Translations under genes and position numbers: made by a program
Shown: positions 8,957-17,629 of the stretch, piece after piece
How positions within the stretch are numbered: the first letter of the stretch is position 1
How the letters are laid out: each line of letters starts with the position of its first letter
The notes under the pieces: generated by a model
The model's input: the letters and a program-made list of their open reading frames with translations, nothing else
Databases searched by the model: none
What the model was told of the DNA's origin: nothing
From: Mucilaginibacter galii
GTDB lineage: Bacteria; Bacteroidota; Bacteroidia; Sphingobacteriales; Sphingobacteriaceae
DNA length: 64,000 nt
Direction of reading: 5' to 3'
Assembly: GCF_014635825.1 (NCBI RefSeq)
Contig: NZ_BMDO01000013.1
Coordinates: 1-64,000, forward strand

Positions 8957-9403
8957 CCAAATTAACTTCGTTTAATTGATGTGGAACAAATCTTTAAAAA
9001 TGACAGCAGGCGCAATGATAAAGGCAGACGCAATCGCAAAAACAATTTTGTTTGCTCAATATATGTTTTTATCGCTTCTTTCCTATTTTCAAAAGGGTTA
9101 GGTACCCCGGTACCAGCGGGGTTGGTGTGTCTGGGGTTTCTGTCATGACTCTGTGTCTCTGCAGAATGGAGAAATGTTGCACCAGCGCAGCTGAATAGCC
9201 TTAAGGACCGAGATAGAGCTTCTTAATTAAGCATATTAATTCCGCTATTGTAGTCTAGTTCCGCCGGTTGTTCGGCCATAGTAGTGATGAGCAAGGAGGA
9301 TCGAACTAATCACAGTTCAGCAAAATAAGGTTAAATCCTGTATAAAACGGTCAAATTTAGTCCTATTGTAGCTTCCAAGAAAACTTTTAAATTGAGCGAT
9401 TAA

Positions 9404-9426
9404 GGTAGCCCGAACAAGACTCGAAC
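9404..9426 (-). other. tRNA 3'-half-like remnant, second copy
   Basis: Read on the minus strand it gives GTTCGAGTC then TTCGGGCTACC, again a T-loop and acceptor-like end without a matching 5' half. It resembles the copy at 4725-4752 in opposite orientation. Confidence 0.3.
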
Positions 9427-9484
9427 TCAGCGCTCATTATTAAGTTAATGAAGCTAACCTTCGTAAATCATCTACAAAGTGGTT

Positions 9485-9512
9485 CGAGAAGCACCCAGTT
9501 GGGTGCCCCAAC
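9485..9512. repeat. 18-bp flanking repeat, copy 1, with palindrome
   Basis: CGAGAAGCACCCAGTTGG (9485-9502) recurs exactly at 10807-10824, on the other side of the propeller gene. Here it overlaps a palindrome, GCACCCAGTTGGGTGC. It may act as a terminator for the propeller gene, or mark a mobile cassette end. Confidence 0.6.
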
Positions 9513-9545
9513 TTTGAGCATAAGCATTTAAATATTTATTACAAA

Positions 9546-10631
9546 TTACCTTTCAATTACGGCGATTGCATAAGCTGCTGAGTTATGCTTACCATCACCA
9601 AGGTAAATAGCATTGCCATTTTCCCAATATTTAGCAACATCGTATTGACCATTGTTTTCTTCGCCTGCTATATAAACTATTTTATTTGAGACAGTAATTG
9701 CTTCGGCAAAACCACTTCGTTTCCGTGTCTCAGAGCTAAGTATGATCTCTTTTCCGTTTTTCCAATATGCAGGAACAAGATTATAGTCGCTTGATTTTTT
9801 AGCCCCTGTTACATATACATCGTTGCCTACCGCAACAATAGCACGAGAACTAGCACCTAATCCCTCGATGTCACTGAGATCAGTCTCTTTTCCATTTTTC
9901 CAGTACTTGACCATAAAACCAAATTTTCCTCTTTGCTGACCTGCAACATAAACATCATTACCCACTACAGCAATGCCACTTGCAGATGCCTCCTTGTCGG
10001 CCGGCGCAAGCAACACTGCTCTACCGTTTTTCCAATATTTCGCCTTAGTGGAGCTTAAATTTTGTGTGTCCTGCTCAAAACCCGCTACATAGACATTGTT
10101 ACCCGAAACAGCAATTGCTGTAGTTGGTTCATGAAGGCTTCCGTCACTTAACCGCATTGGCACTCCGTTTTTCCAACACATTGCAACATATGACAAATTT
10201 TTGCCGGCTTCATAGCCTGATACATAAATATCCTTACCAACTACAGCTATCCCTGTAGCTGAAGCTTTATTATTTCCATCAGTAAGACTTACCGCTATGC
10301 CATTCTTCCAATAAGTAGCTACACTCTGTCTATTTTGGTTTACTTCACCCGATAGATATACATCATTTCCGACAACAACTATACCTTTAGCTTTTCCTTG
10401 ATGCACCCCGTCAGTAAGATATACTGGCTTTCCGTTTTTCCAGTATGTAGCAACATAATTGTATTTACCATCATTTGAGTAGCCTGCAACATAAACATCA
10501 GTTACCTTTGAAAAGCCAATTGTTTTAGGCAAGGTAGTAGTATCATTGGCGGCTAACGAAGTGCCGTTTGATGTGATCGTTAAAGCTGATATAACAAGCA
10601 AATAGGATTTGTACTTTTTTGTAAAGTTCAT
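9546..10631 (-). CDS. Secreted seven-repeat WKNG propeller protein
   Basis: A 361-residue secreted protein with a signal peptide (hydrophobic run, then SLAAN). The rest is seven repeats of about 45-48 residues. Each has a strand such as GIAVVGNDVYVAG, a variable loop, and then a YWKNG or related core (YWKNG, YWKNG, CWKNG, YWKNG, YWKNG, YWKNG, YWENG) ending in LTDG-like residues. Seven such repeats fit a seven-bladed beta-propeller. Cargo or partner is unknown. The gene sits between two copies of an 18-bp repeat (9485 and 10807), which suggests it moved as a unit. Confidence 0.7.
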   Translation of the reverse strand: MNFTKKYKSYLLVISALTITSNGTSLAANDTTTLPKTIGFSKVTDVYVAGYSNDGKYNYVATYWKNGKPVYLTDGVHQGKAKGIVVVGNDVYLSGEVNQNRQSVATYWKNGIAVSLTDGNNKASATGIAVVGKDIYVSGYEAGKNLSYVAMCWKNGVPMRLSDGSLHEPTTAIAVSGNNVYVAGFEQDTQNLSSTKAKYWKNGRAVLLAPADKEASASGIAVVGNDVYVAGQQRGKFGFMVKYWKNGKETDLSDIEGLGASSRAIVAVGNDVYVTGAKKSSDYNLVPAYWKNGKEIILSSETRKRSGFAEAITVSNKIVYIAGEENNGQYDVAKYWENGNAIYLGDGKHNSAAYAIAVIER

Positions 10632-11075
10632 TGTGAAAATGTTTTTTCAACGCTGTCTGAGGTTTAAGACTATCGAAAATAAACAAAAAGTATTAGATCT
10701 TATTGATCAGAGTATTTTGCCTTTTTGGGGTGCCCAAATAGGGGTTAAACCAAGTCATTTATCAATTTAGATGAAATTAATCCTTTTAGAGTTCCTATGA
10801 AATGGACGAGAAGCACCCAGTTGGTTATGATATGCAAGTGCACCCAACTGTGTGTTTCTCGAACCATTTTATGAATGATTTAAAGTGCTTGGCTTCCTTA
10901 ACAGCTTGAAATTAATCTTGGTTCGAGCCCAGTATGTGTCCGAAACGCAAGCTCCCCAGATTGGCCGTAATTCGAACCATTTGATAGAACAATCGAGGCT
11001 TTTAGTTTTAATTAATATAATATTTAGTTAAATCCTGTTACCGGTTTAATGTAGTACTAGCATTGATAGGATCAA
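10632..11075. other. Non-coding stretch with degenerate repeats
   Basis: No gene seen. It holds the repeat/hairpin at 10807-10861 and two weaker relatives of its TTCGAG end, GGTTCGAG near 10919 and TTCGAACCA near 10972. Confidence 0.5.
10807..10861. repeat. 18-bp flanking repeat, copy 2, as an inverted pair
   Basis: The left arm is identical to 9485-9502. The right arm (10844-10861) is its reverse complement with two mismatches, separated by 19 bp, so the whole could fold into a long hairpin. It lies upstream of the propeller gene. Confidence 0.6.
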
Positions 11076-11645
11076 TCAAACGTTCCTCCGACTAATAATT
11101 TGAAATTGATCAAAATGTATTTCTTGAACATAATCTCGAAAAGCGTCACCTATAGTTTTGAGATCTAAAGGCATATTGTTTCCGGGTAGTAATAAAGCTA
11201 TATGAGGTTGAAAATGTCTTGCTCCAAACGCACTTTTTAATTTGGTACTTGGTTTTCTTTTCCCTAAAATTCGACGATTTTCATGTAGAAAGAATCTACT
11301 TCGGTACTTCTCAATTGGTATTCTCAGCTGGGAGGTTCTATGAATGCGAATACCGATTTTCCTATCAGCAGGAATTAGGTCTGGCCTTGGATTTTCACCG
11401 CCTGGTGCGAGAACCATGAAACGAGTTTCCATAGTATCAACAGATAAAATGCATGAAACTTTTGTCTCTTTCACATTTGGCATAGGTCTTCTCGAATGAT
11501 AAACTGTTAGGTGTAAGTTTTTGACTAAAGATTCAGGTTGTACTCCAATTTCATTAATAAAAAATTCCCTAATATGATCTACAGATTTTTTCGCAACCCT
11601 AAAATTCGCCCATACTTCGTATTGACTTCTTTGAATAAAATTCAT
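11076..11645 (-). CDS. 2H phosphoesterase-like protein
   Basis: A 189-residue protein with the two His motifs of the 2H superfamily (2'-5' RNA ligase, cyclic phosphodiesterase). The first is HLTVYHS (His45-x-Thr47). The second is FQPHIALLLPG (His148-x-Ala150), with Ala where Ser or Thr is usual. Members cleave or ligate cyclic or 2'-5' phosphodiesters, and some act as anti-defence enzymes that degrade cyclic nucleotides. It follows the Mrr-type gene by 29 bp and is probably the last gene of the HEPN / nuclease / 2H operon. The altered second motif may lower activity. Confidence 0.6.
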   Translation of the reverse strand: MNFIQRSQYEVWANFRVAKKSVDHIREFFINEIGVQPESLVKNLHLTVYHSRRPMPNVKETKVSCILSVDTMETRFMVLAPGGENPRPDLIPADRKIGIRIHRTSQLRIPIEKYRSRFFLHENRRILGKRKPSTKLKSAFGARHFQPHIALLLPGNNMPLDLKTIGDAFRDYVQEIHFDQFQIISRRNV

Positions 11646-11674
11646 ACAATGTTAAAATATTTGAAACAGTAAAA

Positions 11675-12478
11675 TCAATCACTGTTCCTAAAAATAGGAT
11701 TAAAACGACCGGCCTTTTGCATTTTCCGTTCTGCATCCAAGATTTTTTTGTCAATGACATTAAAGTTTAGATTCATCCAATTGATAAGTTGTTGAAAATT
11801 ATCAGCCAAAGAGTCACCATACTTTTCAGTTAAACCTGTATGTAAACTTATAGGATACTTCTTTTCACGGGCATATTTTATTGCAGATTCGGCAGTTGAT
11901 AACACAAATGGTACAGAATAGTGTGTATCTCCGATTTCAAGTCGTAAATCATAATCTTTTCTAACCTGTTTGTTATGTGATCAATATCTTCTATAAATAA
12001 GTGCTATTCTCTCTTCATGCTGCTTTAAAATATCTTCTTCTATGAAAGCCTGTGTAATTATCTTCAACTCCTTGAATGTAGTTAGAGTAATATTGGATTT
12101 AATTGCAGCTTCTATTGCCCCTTTTTGAAATCCTAATTCAGAGATAATAAAACCTCTATCAACACCTACGTCACTTGCAATCATTCGTAAGCCTAATACC
12201 TGAAGTTTTTTTACTTTGCTGTTCCATTTTTTTGCTTCAATGATCCAAATCAATTCTTGTCCCATGAACTTAGTTTTGACTAACACATCGATAGCATGAT
12301 TTGTCCGAGCTCCATCAACTGTCACATTGGATGTTGCATCAAACCCCAAAGATTTGAAGTATTCACAGATTTGCTCTTGAAAATTATACCATTCAGGCTG
12401 AGTTTTTCCCATTTGATTTTTCAAAATGTAAGCTACTATAAAAGCGGTATGTAGCGCTGATAGTATAATAAACAACAT
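11675..12478 (-). pseudogene. Mrr-type restriction endonuclease, split by in-frame TGA
   Basis: The first 165 codons encode a PD-(D/E)xK nuclease of the Mrr_cat type. It has an Asp in AIDVLV, then WIIEAKKW with the Glu-x-Lys pair, then GADRG-like DVGVDRGFIISELGF and KGAIEAA. The frame stops at a TGA (11981-11983) after IALIYRRY. It then stays open in the same frame for another 101 codons (SHNKQVRKDY up to PIFRNSD), with no good start before a GTG at 11905. The downstream half continues the protein naturally (for example NFQQLINWMNLN). One base change, such as TGG (Trp) to TGA, explains the split. The true start may be the Met at codon 23 (12412). Probably inactive unless read through; the catalytic core lies before the stop. 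Confidence 0.7.
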
Positions 12479-12574
12479 AAAATATTTACGATATAGATTC
12501 TACCGACGCGTGCTGTTAGAAGTAGTTTAACATTAGTTGGAATGAAATAGCATATTATATTCACAAGTCTCGAA

Positions 12575-13813
12575 TTATCGAAACTTACAATCTGTAATAA
12601 AATCAGAAAGATCCTTTACCGTCTTCATTTCGCTGAATGGCGGTTTGGTAAGAAAACTAATAACCATATGTTTGGCAATCTGCATTGCTATTGACAAGTC
12701 TTCTTGAGTGATTGTCTTTGCCCCCCCATGTGCGATGGCGGATCTTTTCCGGTAAACATTTTTGAAATAGTTTACAATACTTTTTCTTTCATCTTTTTCT
12801 TCTCCTATTATAAAAGCAAGCCAATCCCCTATTTGACTAATTATAGAAGGTGTTATGAATGATTCAGGAGTGTATTGCAACATTCCCTCAATGGCAAAAA
12901 CATATTGAACCAAAGATTTAGAAGGGTTTTGGTCAGCTACTGCATTTCCTATCCATGTGATAGCTTGCAATGATCTTTTCTCTATTTCAGATTTTTCATT
13001 TTTTTGAACTAAAGCCCAGACAGAGGCATTACCATTCTCTTTTTTCCTGTAATATTCATCAGACATGTCAACCCAACTAGAGTATCCAGTAGAACTAACC
13101 CCTAAAGACTCAGGAGTTAAACACCAACGTTTAACACCAGATGTTCGTTGATGATAAATAACACTAATTGTTTTGTCTTTTTGACCTGTCATGTAATTAA
13201 AGCAGCATTCAAAAATTTCAGCCTCTCTATCTGCTAATTCATATCCTTTATCAGTGTCTCGTGATAAAACAGGAACTCCTAAAAAATTACAACCCTCTAA
13301 TTCATCAAAAAAAAGCTCTTTATTTGCTAAATATTAATATTTCGATGTTAGCAATGCTTCTGAAAGATTCTTATTATAAACTTTGAATGACCCAAAACAA
13401 ATTTGTGCTTCATTACAAGTACCACCTGCAATTTGATAAATAATTTCTTGGGATACTAATGGTAAGGCAAGTAGTTCGTTCTCTAATTTATCTAAATCTG
13501 TTAAATTACACTTGCGATTCTCTTTTCCAATTTGTCTAAGAAGAATTACCAATTTTACCTCAAGGGTTTTAATAGATACAGTGTTGCTAATCTCTTTATT
13601 GGCGTGGTATAATTTTTCAACAAATTCAGAAAACGCATTGTATGCTAATAATCCTTGAAAAGTAACATTACTATCACCTATTCCAAATGAACGTCTTGGT
13701 GTATCTTTATCTGATTTCTCAAATAATTTGCCTGAAATTTTTACAGATAAGGAGAGAACTTCATCTACTGCTTTCGCACTTTCCTGCTTTCCAAAGAATG
13801 AGTTCTTTTTCAT
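12575..13813 (-). pseudogene. HEPN (ApeA-like) defence protein, split by in-frame TAA
   Basis: Two open pieces lie in one frame, separated only by a TAA at 13334-13336. The first encodes 159 residues (ending ALLTSKY). Then 47 stop-free codons (YLANKEL to CCFNY) lead into the 205-residue part starting at 13192. The C-terminal part carries VYRKRSAIAHGG, with R150-x4-H155 (numbered from 13192), the HEPN ribonuclease motif. A helical SLVQYVFAIEGML segment resembles Apea-like HEPN proteins. The intact protein would have about 412 residues. It heads an operon with the Mrr-type and 2H genes. Interrupting stops in two adjacent genes suggest a dying module or sequence errors. Confidence 0.65.
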
Positions 13814-14124
13814 GATTCCATATAAAGGCTTTTAAGTTTTTATCGTTAAATAAGTAGTTCCGTTGTAAATATACTCTCATATGGCTGCTAATTAATAGTA
13901 TATTATTATTTCAATGTTTGGAAACCTGATATTAGTGTAGGTATTGTTAATGGCATACATTTGGCTTTTTAAATTATAAATTTTGGCAGTAATTCCTTCA
14001 AAAAATTGAAATCGAGAATTTTTTAAACCAAGCTATTAGATTGGTTTACAATTAATAACAGAGGTTTTGTGTGGCATAAAAGCAGCTTGATGGAGTACGA
14101 GATCATCATCGCTAAAGTTTTACT
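13814..14124. other. Intergenic, no gene seen
   Basis: AT-rich spacer upstream of the HEPN gene. It presumably contains that operon's promoter. Nothing else recognised. Confidence 0.5.
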
Positions 14125-14379
14125 TCAGCGAACACCAATAGTTGAATCTTCTTTATCTGTCTCCAAAAGTCGTACAAGGCTACGTTGATCATTAATTACT
14201 TGGGCGGATGATGGTACAATTGGAATATATATTCCCTTATTTTTGAATTCTGGAGTAAGCTTTTTATCTGTCCAATTTAAAATAAATGTACTGAAAAACG
14301 TGTTGCCAACTAATAAGTATTTTTTTTGTTGAAGTAATTCGTTGTCTATTAAGTACTCGTTGGACGACACCGTCTTCAT
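14125..14379 (-). CDS. Small hypothetical protein
   Basis: An 84-residue soluble protein without a recognised motif. It is divergent from the methyltransferase operon that begins 320 bp away, so it could be a small regulator or antitoxin-like protein for that locus. Nothing in the sequence proves this. Confidence 0.4.
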   Translation of the reverse strand: MKTVSSNEYLIDNELLQQKKYLLVGNTFFSTFILNWTDKKLTPEFKNKGIYIPIVPSSAQVINDQRSLVRLLETDKEDSTIGVR

Positions 14380-14701
14380 TATCCTTCCCTCTAACCGCGA
14401 CGTAAAATATTGTTAATACATCCTTAACTTTTTTTAAGTTGAGAGTTCATGATAGCACATTTTTGAGCCAAAATATAAATTATTATTTTTAATTCTTAAT
14501 CGTAATCATTGCCAAGATATCAAAGCCAGCGAATGATTTTTTAGGAAGGCGGTGAACTGCCCCACGATATTTATCAAAAGTTAACTCTTTAATAGTTAGT
14601 TCAATTGAAAATATGATAAAAGGCAAATAACTACAAATTGAAATTACGCTAAATTAATTTACATAATCTACGTCTTTTTTGTTAATTTGTGTAGAAATAT
14701 T
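14380..14701. other. Divergent intergenic region of the methyltransferase operon
   Basis: About 320 bp of AT-rich DNA between divergent genes. It must hold the promoter of the four-gene operon starting at 14702. I see no RNA gene or clear operator palindrome. Confidence 0.5.
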
Positions 14702-15958
14702 ATGAGCATATTATCAGTAAATTCGTTTTTTTCAGGGATAGGAGGATTTGACTTGGCGTTTGAAAGGCAGGGTTTCCAAGTGAAATACCAATGTGAAATT
14801 AATGAATTTTGCAAGAAGATACTTAACAGACACTGGCCAAAGGTAGTGTGCGACTCTGACATCACCAAAGTTCATTTATCGGATTTACCTGCAGCTAAAG
14901 TGTGGTGTGCTGGCTTCCCATGTCAGGACGTTTCAGTCGCTCGTGGATCGAACGGAAGACAAGGATTAAAGGGGAAGAACTCTGGCCTTTTTTATGATTT
15001 CTTCAATTTAATTGAACAAAAACAACCCGAGGTAATACTTTTAGAAAATGTTTTAGGCTTGTTAAACTCACACGAAGGTAATGACTTCAAAATTATTCTT
15101 CAATCTTTAAACAATGCTGGGTACGGTGTATCATGGAGGGTTTTTAATAGTAAATATTTCGGTGTGCCTCAATCAAGGCCCAGAGTTTATATTTGTGCTT
15201 GGAAAAATGACCCAAATAAAGCTGCATATGTTTTGCATGAATTTGCTGAATCGCAAAAGAACGAAAAGGCCAGATTACAATTTATAAACCCACAAATTAG
15301 CGTCGAATATGGCTTCGTGGTACCCGAGCTTGCTTATTGCCTTGCCGCAACATCAGGAAGGCATACAGGAACCGATTGGAGTCGAACTTACGTTTGTTAT
15401 GGCGATAGGGTGAGAAGACTTATACCCACAGAGTCAGAAAGATTACAAGGCTTTCCTGTAAACTGGACATCGCCAACTGATCCTGACGAAGAATCACTGT
15501 ATGACTTTGACAGTTTGAGATATCATGCAATTGGTAACGCAGTATCTGTACCTGTAATTGAATGGATTGCTAAAAGAATAAAAAGCATGCTCGGCGTTAA
15601 ATCTGAAAATTTAAGTATCTCGGAAATCATGTTTAAATACGGCGATTTCAGAAAGAATAAACCGAGACAACAAAATGTCCAATCGGAAGATCATTGCAGA
15701 ATAAAATGGAATACTGGTGGAATTGCGATTAATGGTGACGCTTTTGATTGTAGGGTATTTGAGGCTTGTAATAAAACAATAAAAAGCAACCTAATCGACT
15801 TTATCTCTACGTCGTACCCAGCAAAAAAATATTTTCTAAGCTCGGGAGCAGCTAGAGGTATAATAAGAAGAGCAGACGGTCAAAACAGAAAATTATTTAC
15901 GCCTTTGCGACAGTCATTGGAAAGATTGTCAGAAGCTGATTTAGTACAAGCAATATGA
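14702..15958 (+). CDS. DNA (cytosine-5) methyltransferase
   Basis: A 418-residue 5mC methyltransferase with all main motifs: I (FFSGIGGFDLAF, AdoMet binding), IV (GFPCQDVS, catalytic Cys74), VI (ENV, 115-117), VIII (QSRPRVY) and X (HAIGNAVSVPV). A target-recognition region separates VIII and X. A C-terminal extension of about 100 residues (FLSSGAARGIIRRADG) resembles the tail of phage-type Dcm enzymes. I chose the ATG at 14702 because an upstream TTG at 14687 adds only five residues. The stop overlaps the next start (ATGA), so translation is coupled to the DUF262 gene. It probably marks self DNA for the downstream system. Target site not readable. Confidence 0.93.
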   Translation: MSILSVNSFFSGIGGFDLAFERQGFQVKYQCEINEFCKKILNRHWPKVVCDSDITKVHLSDLPAAKVWCAGFPCQDVSVARGSNGRQGLKGKNSGLFYDFFNLIEQKQPEVILLENVLGLLNSHEGNDFKIILQSLNNAGYGVSWRVFNSKYFGVPQSRPRVYICAWKNDPNKAAYVLHEFAESQKNEKARLQFINPQISVEYGFVVPELAYCLAATSGRHTGTDWSRTYVCYGDRVRRLIPTESERLQGFPVNWTSPTDPDEESLYDFDSLRYHAIGNAVSVPVIEWIAKRIKSMLGVKSENLSISEIMFKYGDFRKNKPRQQNVQSEDHCRIKWNTGGIAINGDAFDCRVFEACNKTIKSNLIDFISTSYPAKKYFLSSGAARGIIRRADGQNRKLFTPLRQSLERLSEADLVQAI

Positions 15959-17628
15959 ATTTTTGCATTATCAGATTAGGCAAAGATAGCGTCAGTGATA
16001 TCCAAAAAATTGATGATGCGAAAGATGAGTTTTCCGCGTTCAAAGTCAGTGTAATATGCAAACAGGTGCCTTTCGAAGTAAATAACGGTACCTATTGTTT
16101 GATATGGCTTGGATCGGATAATAACAAAGGCATCCCTACAAATTGGGAGCAAGGTATTAGAGCTTTCGGAAAAGTGTTAAAAAAAACAGGTGGCCCTGTT
16201 TATAACGATACTTGGGAGGTTGATGTTGAAATTGGGTTTGTACTGACAAAATCGATAAAGAAACTTGAAATTTTATCAGTCAATTCGAAGAGTTATGCTC
16301 TAAGTGCAAACATACCAGTAGTTGGACTTAACACAAGTAGCAACCAAACAATTCAATTAATAAAGCCTAATGAACTAAGACAAGATATTTCAGCTTTATT
16401 TTATTGTATAAACGCTGTTGATAATAACTTCTATCGATACCTTGATAAATACTACCCAGAATTGGGTAATTACACCATTTTCAATCCACCTCTAGATGAG
16501 GATAATGTGGACTTTCTTTATGAAGAAATTGAAAGCGAACTTATTGATACAGAAACTGAAACTTCCATCATAAGTAAATCTTTCGATCCATCCCTCGTTA
16601 ATATTGACAATCGCCTTGTAAACATTGATCTTATTGTAAAACGTTTACGGCAACAACCGCCAGAAATAGACTTATATCCTGAATTTCAGCGAAGCGATGA
16701 CTTGTGGGATAGAACTAAGCAAAGCAGATTGATTGAATCAATTTTAATAAGGTTTCCCTTACCTGCTTTTTATTTTGATGGATCTGACAAAAATAATTGG
16801 CTTGTTGTTGATGGCTTACAACGATTAAGCTCAATAAGAAACTTCATGTTAACAAAAACACTTAAGTTAACAAATCTTGAATTTTTGGCACAACTTGAAG
16901 GATTTGGATTCGATGACTTAGACCGCAGTTTGCAGCGGCAAATCGAGGAAACGCAAATAATCGCGTATGTAATTAACCCAGGCACACCAGACGATGTTAA
17001 ATTTAATATTTTCAAGCGAATTAATACAGGAGGACTGGTTCTTACGGCGCAAGAAATACGGCATGCCCTATACCAAGGGAAACCTTCTAAGTTTATCGCA
17101 GAACTTTCTGATCTTGAGCAATTTAAAATAGCCACCAATTATTCGATAAGATCACAGCGGATGTTAGACCGTGACTTCATCAACCGTTTTTTGGCGTTTT
17201 ATCTTCTTGGAGAACAAAATTATATGCCGGATTTAGATACATTTATGAGTCGTGCCATGGCTCAGATATACATTTTACCAGATACGGTATTAAACAAGTG
17301 TAAGGATTCATTTATCAACTCAATGCAATTGAACAGCATTATATTTGAATCAAACGCTTTCAGGAGGATAGATAGAAACAGTACTCGAAAGAAACCGCTA
17401 AATAAAGCTTTATTCGATGTCTTTTCTGTTCTGTTCGCTCGCCTTGACACTCCATCGTATGAAAAGTTAAAAGATTGTCGTAAACAATTTGTACATGGGT
17501 TTATCAATCTCCTTGAAGTTGATTCTCTATTTCAGTCCTCAATTTCAAGTTCGACAAGTGATCGTAATAGAGTAACTTATAGATTCGAAAAAATATCGGA
17601 ATTAATCGAATCAATTTTAGGCAATTGA
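15955..17628 (+). CDS. DUF262 protein with extra N-terminal domain
   Basis: A 557-residue protein. Residues about 225-430 are a DUF262 (GmrS-like, ParB/Srx fold) domain: YPEFQRSDDLWD, LIESILIRFPLPAFYF, VVDGLQRLSSI (DGLQR, 286-290), FKRINTGG and LTAQEIRHALY. DUF262 proteins hydrolyse NTPs and act in restriction of modified DNA. The first 120 residues (CLIWLGSDNNKG, WEQGIRAFGKV, EIGFVL) look like a PUA/EVE-type reader of modified bases; this is inference. No DUF1524 HNH nuclease domain follows, unlike GmrSD. It overlaps the methyltransferase by 4 bp and is followed 1 bp later by the ATPase gene. Confidence 0.8.
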   Translation: MNFCIIRLGKDSVSDIQKIDDAKDEFSAFKVSVICKQVPFEVNNGTYCLIWLGSDNNKGIPTNWEQGIRAFGKVLKKTGGPVYNDTWEVDVEIGFVLTKSIKKLEILSVNSKSYALSANIPVVGLNTSSNQTIQLIKPNELRQDISALFYCINAVDNNFYRYLDKYYPELGNYTIFNPPLDEDNVDFLYEEIESELIDTETETSIISKSFDPSLVNIDNRLVNIDLIVKRLRQQPPEIDLYPEFQRSDDLWDRTKQSRLIESILIRFPLPAFYFDGSDKNNWLVVDGLQRLSSIRNFMLTKTLKLTNLEFLAQLEGFGFDDLDRSLQRQIEETQIIAYVINPGTPDDVKFNIFKRINTGGLVLTAQEIRHALYQGKPSKFIAELSDLEQFKIATNYSIRSQRMLDRDFINRFLAFYLLGEQNYMPDLDTFMSRAMAQIYILPDTVLNKCKDSFINSMQLNSIIFESNAFRRIDRNSTRKKPLNKALFDVFSVLFARLDTPSYEKLKDCRKQFVHGFINLLEVDSLFQSSISSSTSDRNRVTYRFEKISELIESILGN

Positions 17629-17629
17629 T

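Larger units (their letters stand above)
8957..9545. other. Long non-coding stretch with repeat remnants
   Basis: No convincing gene. It contains a short GC-rich palindromic patch near 9100-9117 and the tRNA-like remnant at 9404-9426. It also holds the first copy of the repeat that flanks the propeller gene (9485-9512). Confidence 0.5.

Noticed and set aside
14687..14701. Upstream TTG start for the methyltransferase
   Set aside because: The ATG at 14702 gives the normal short lead before motif I; the TTG adds five residues only.
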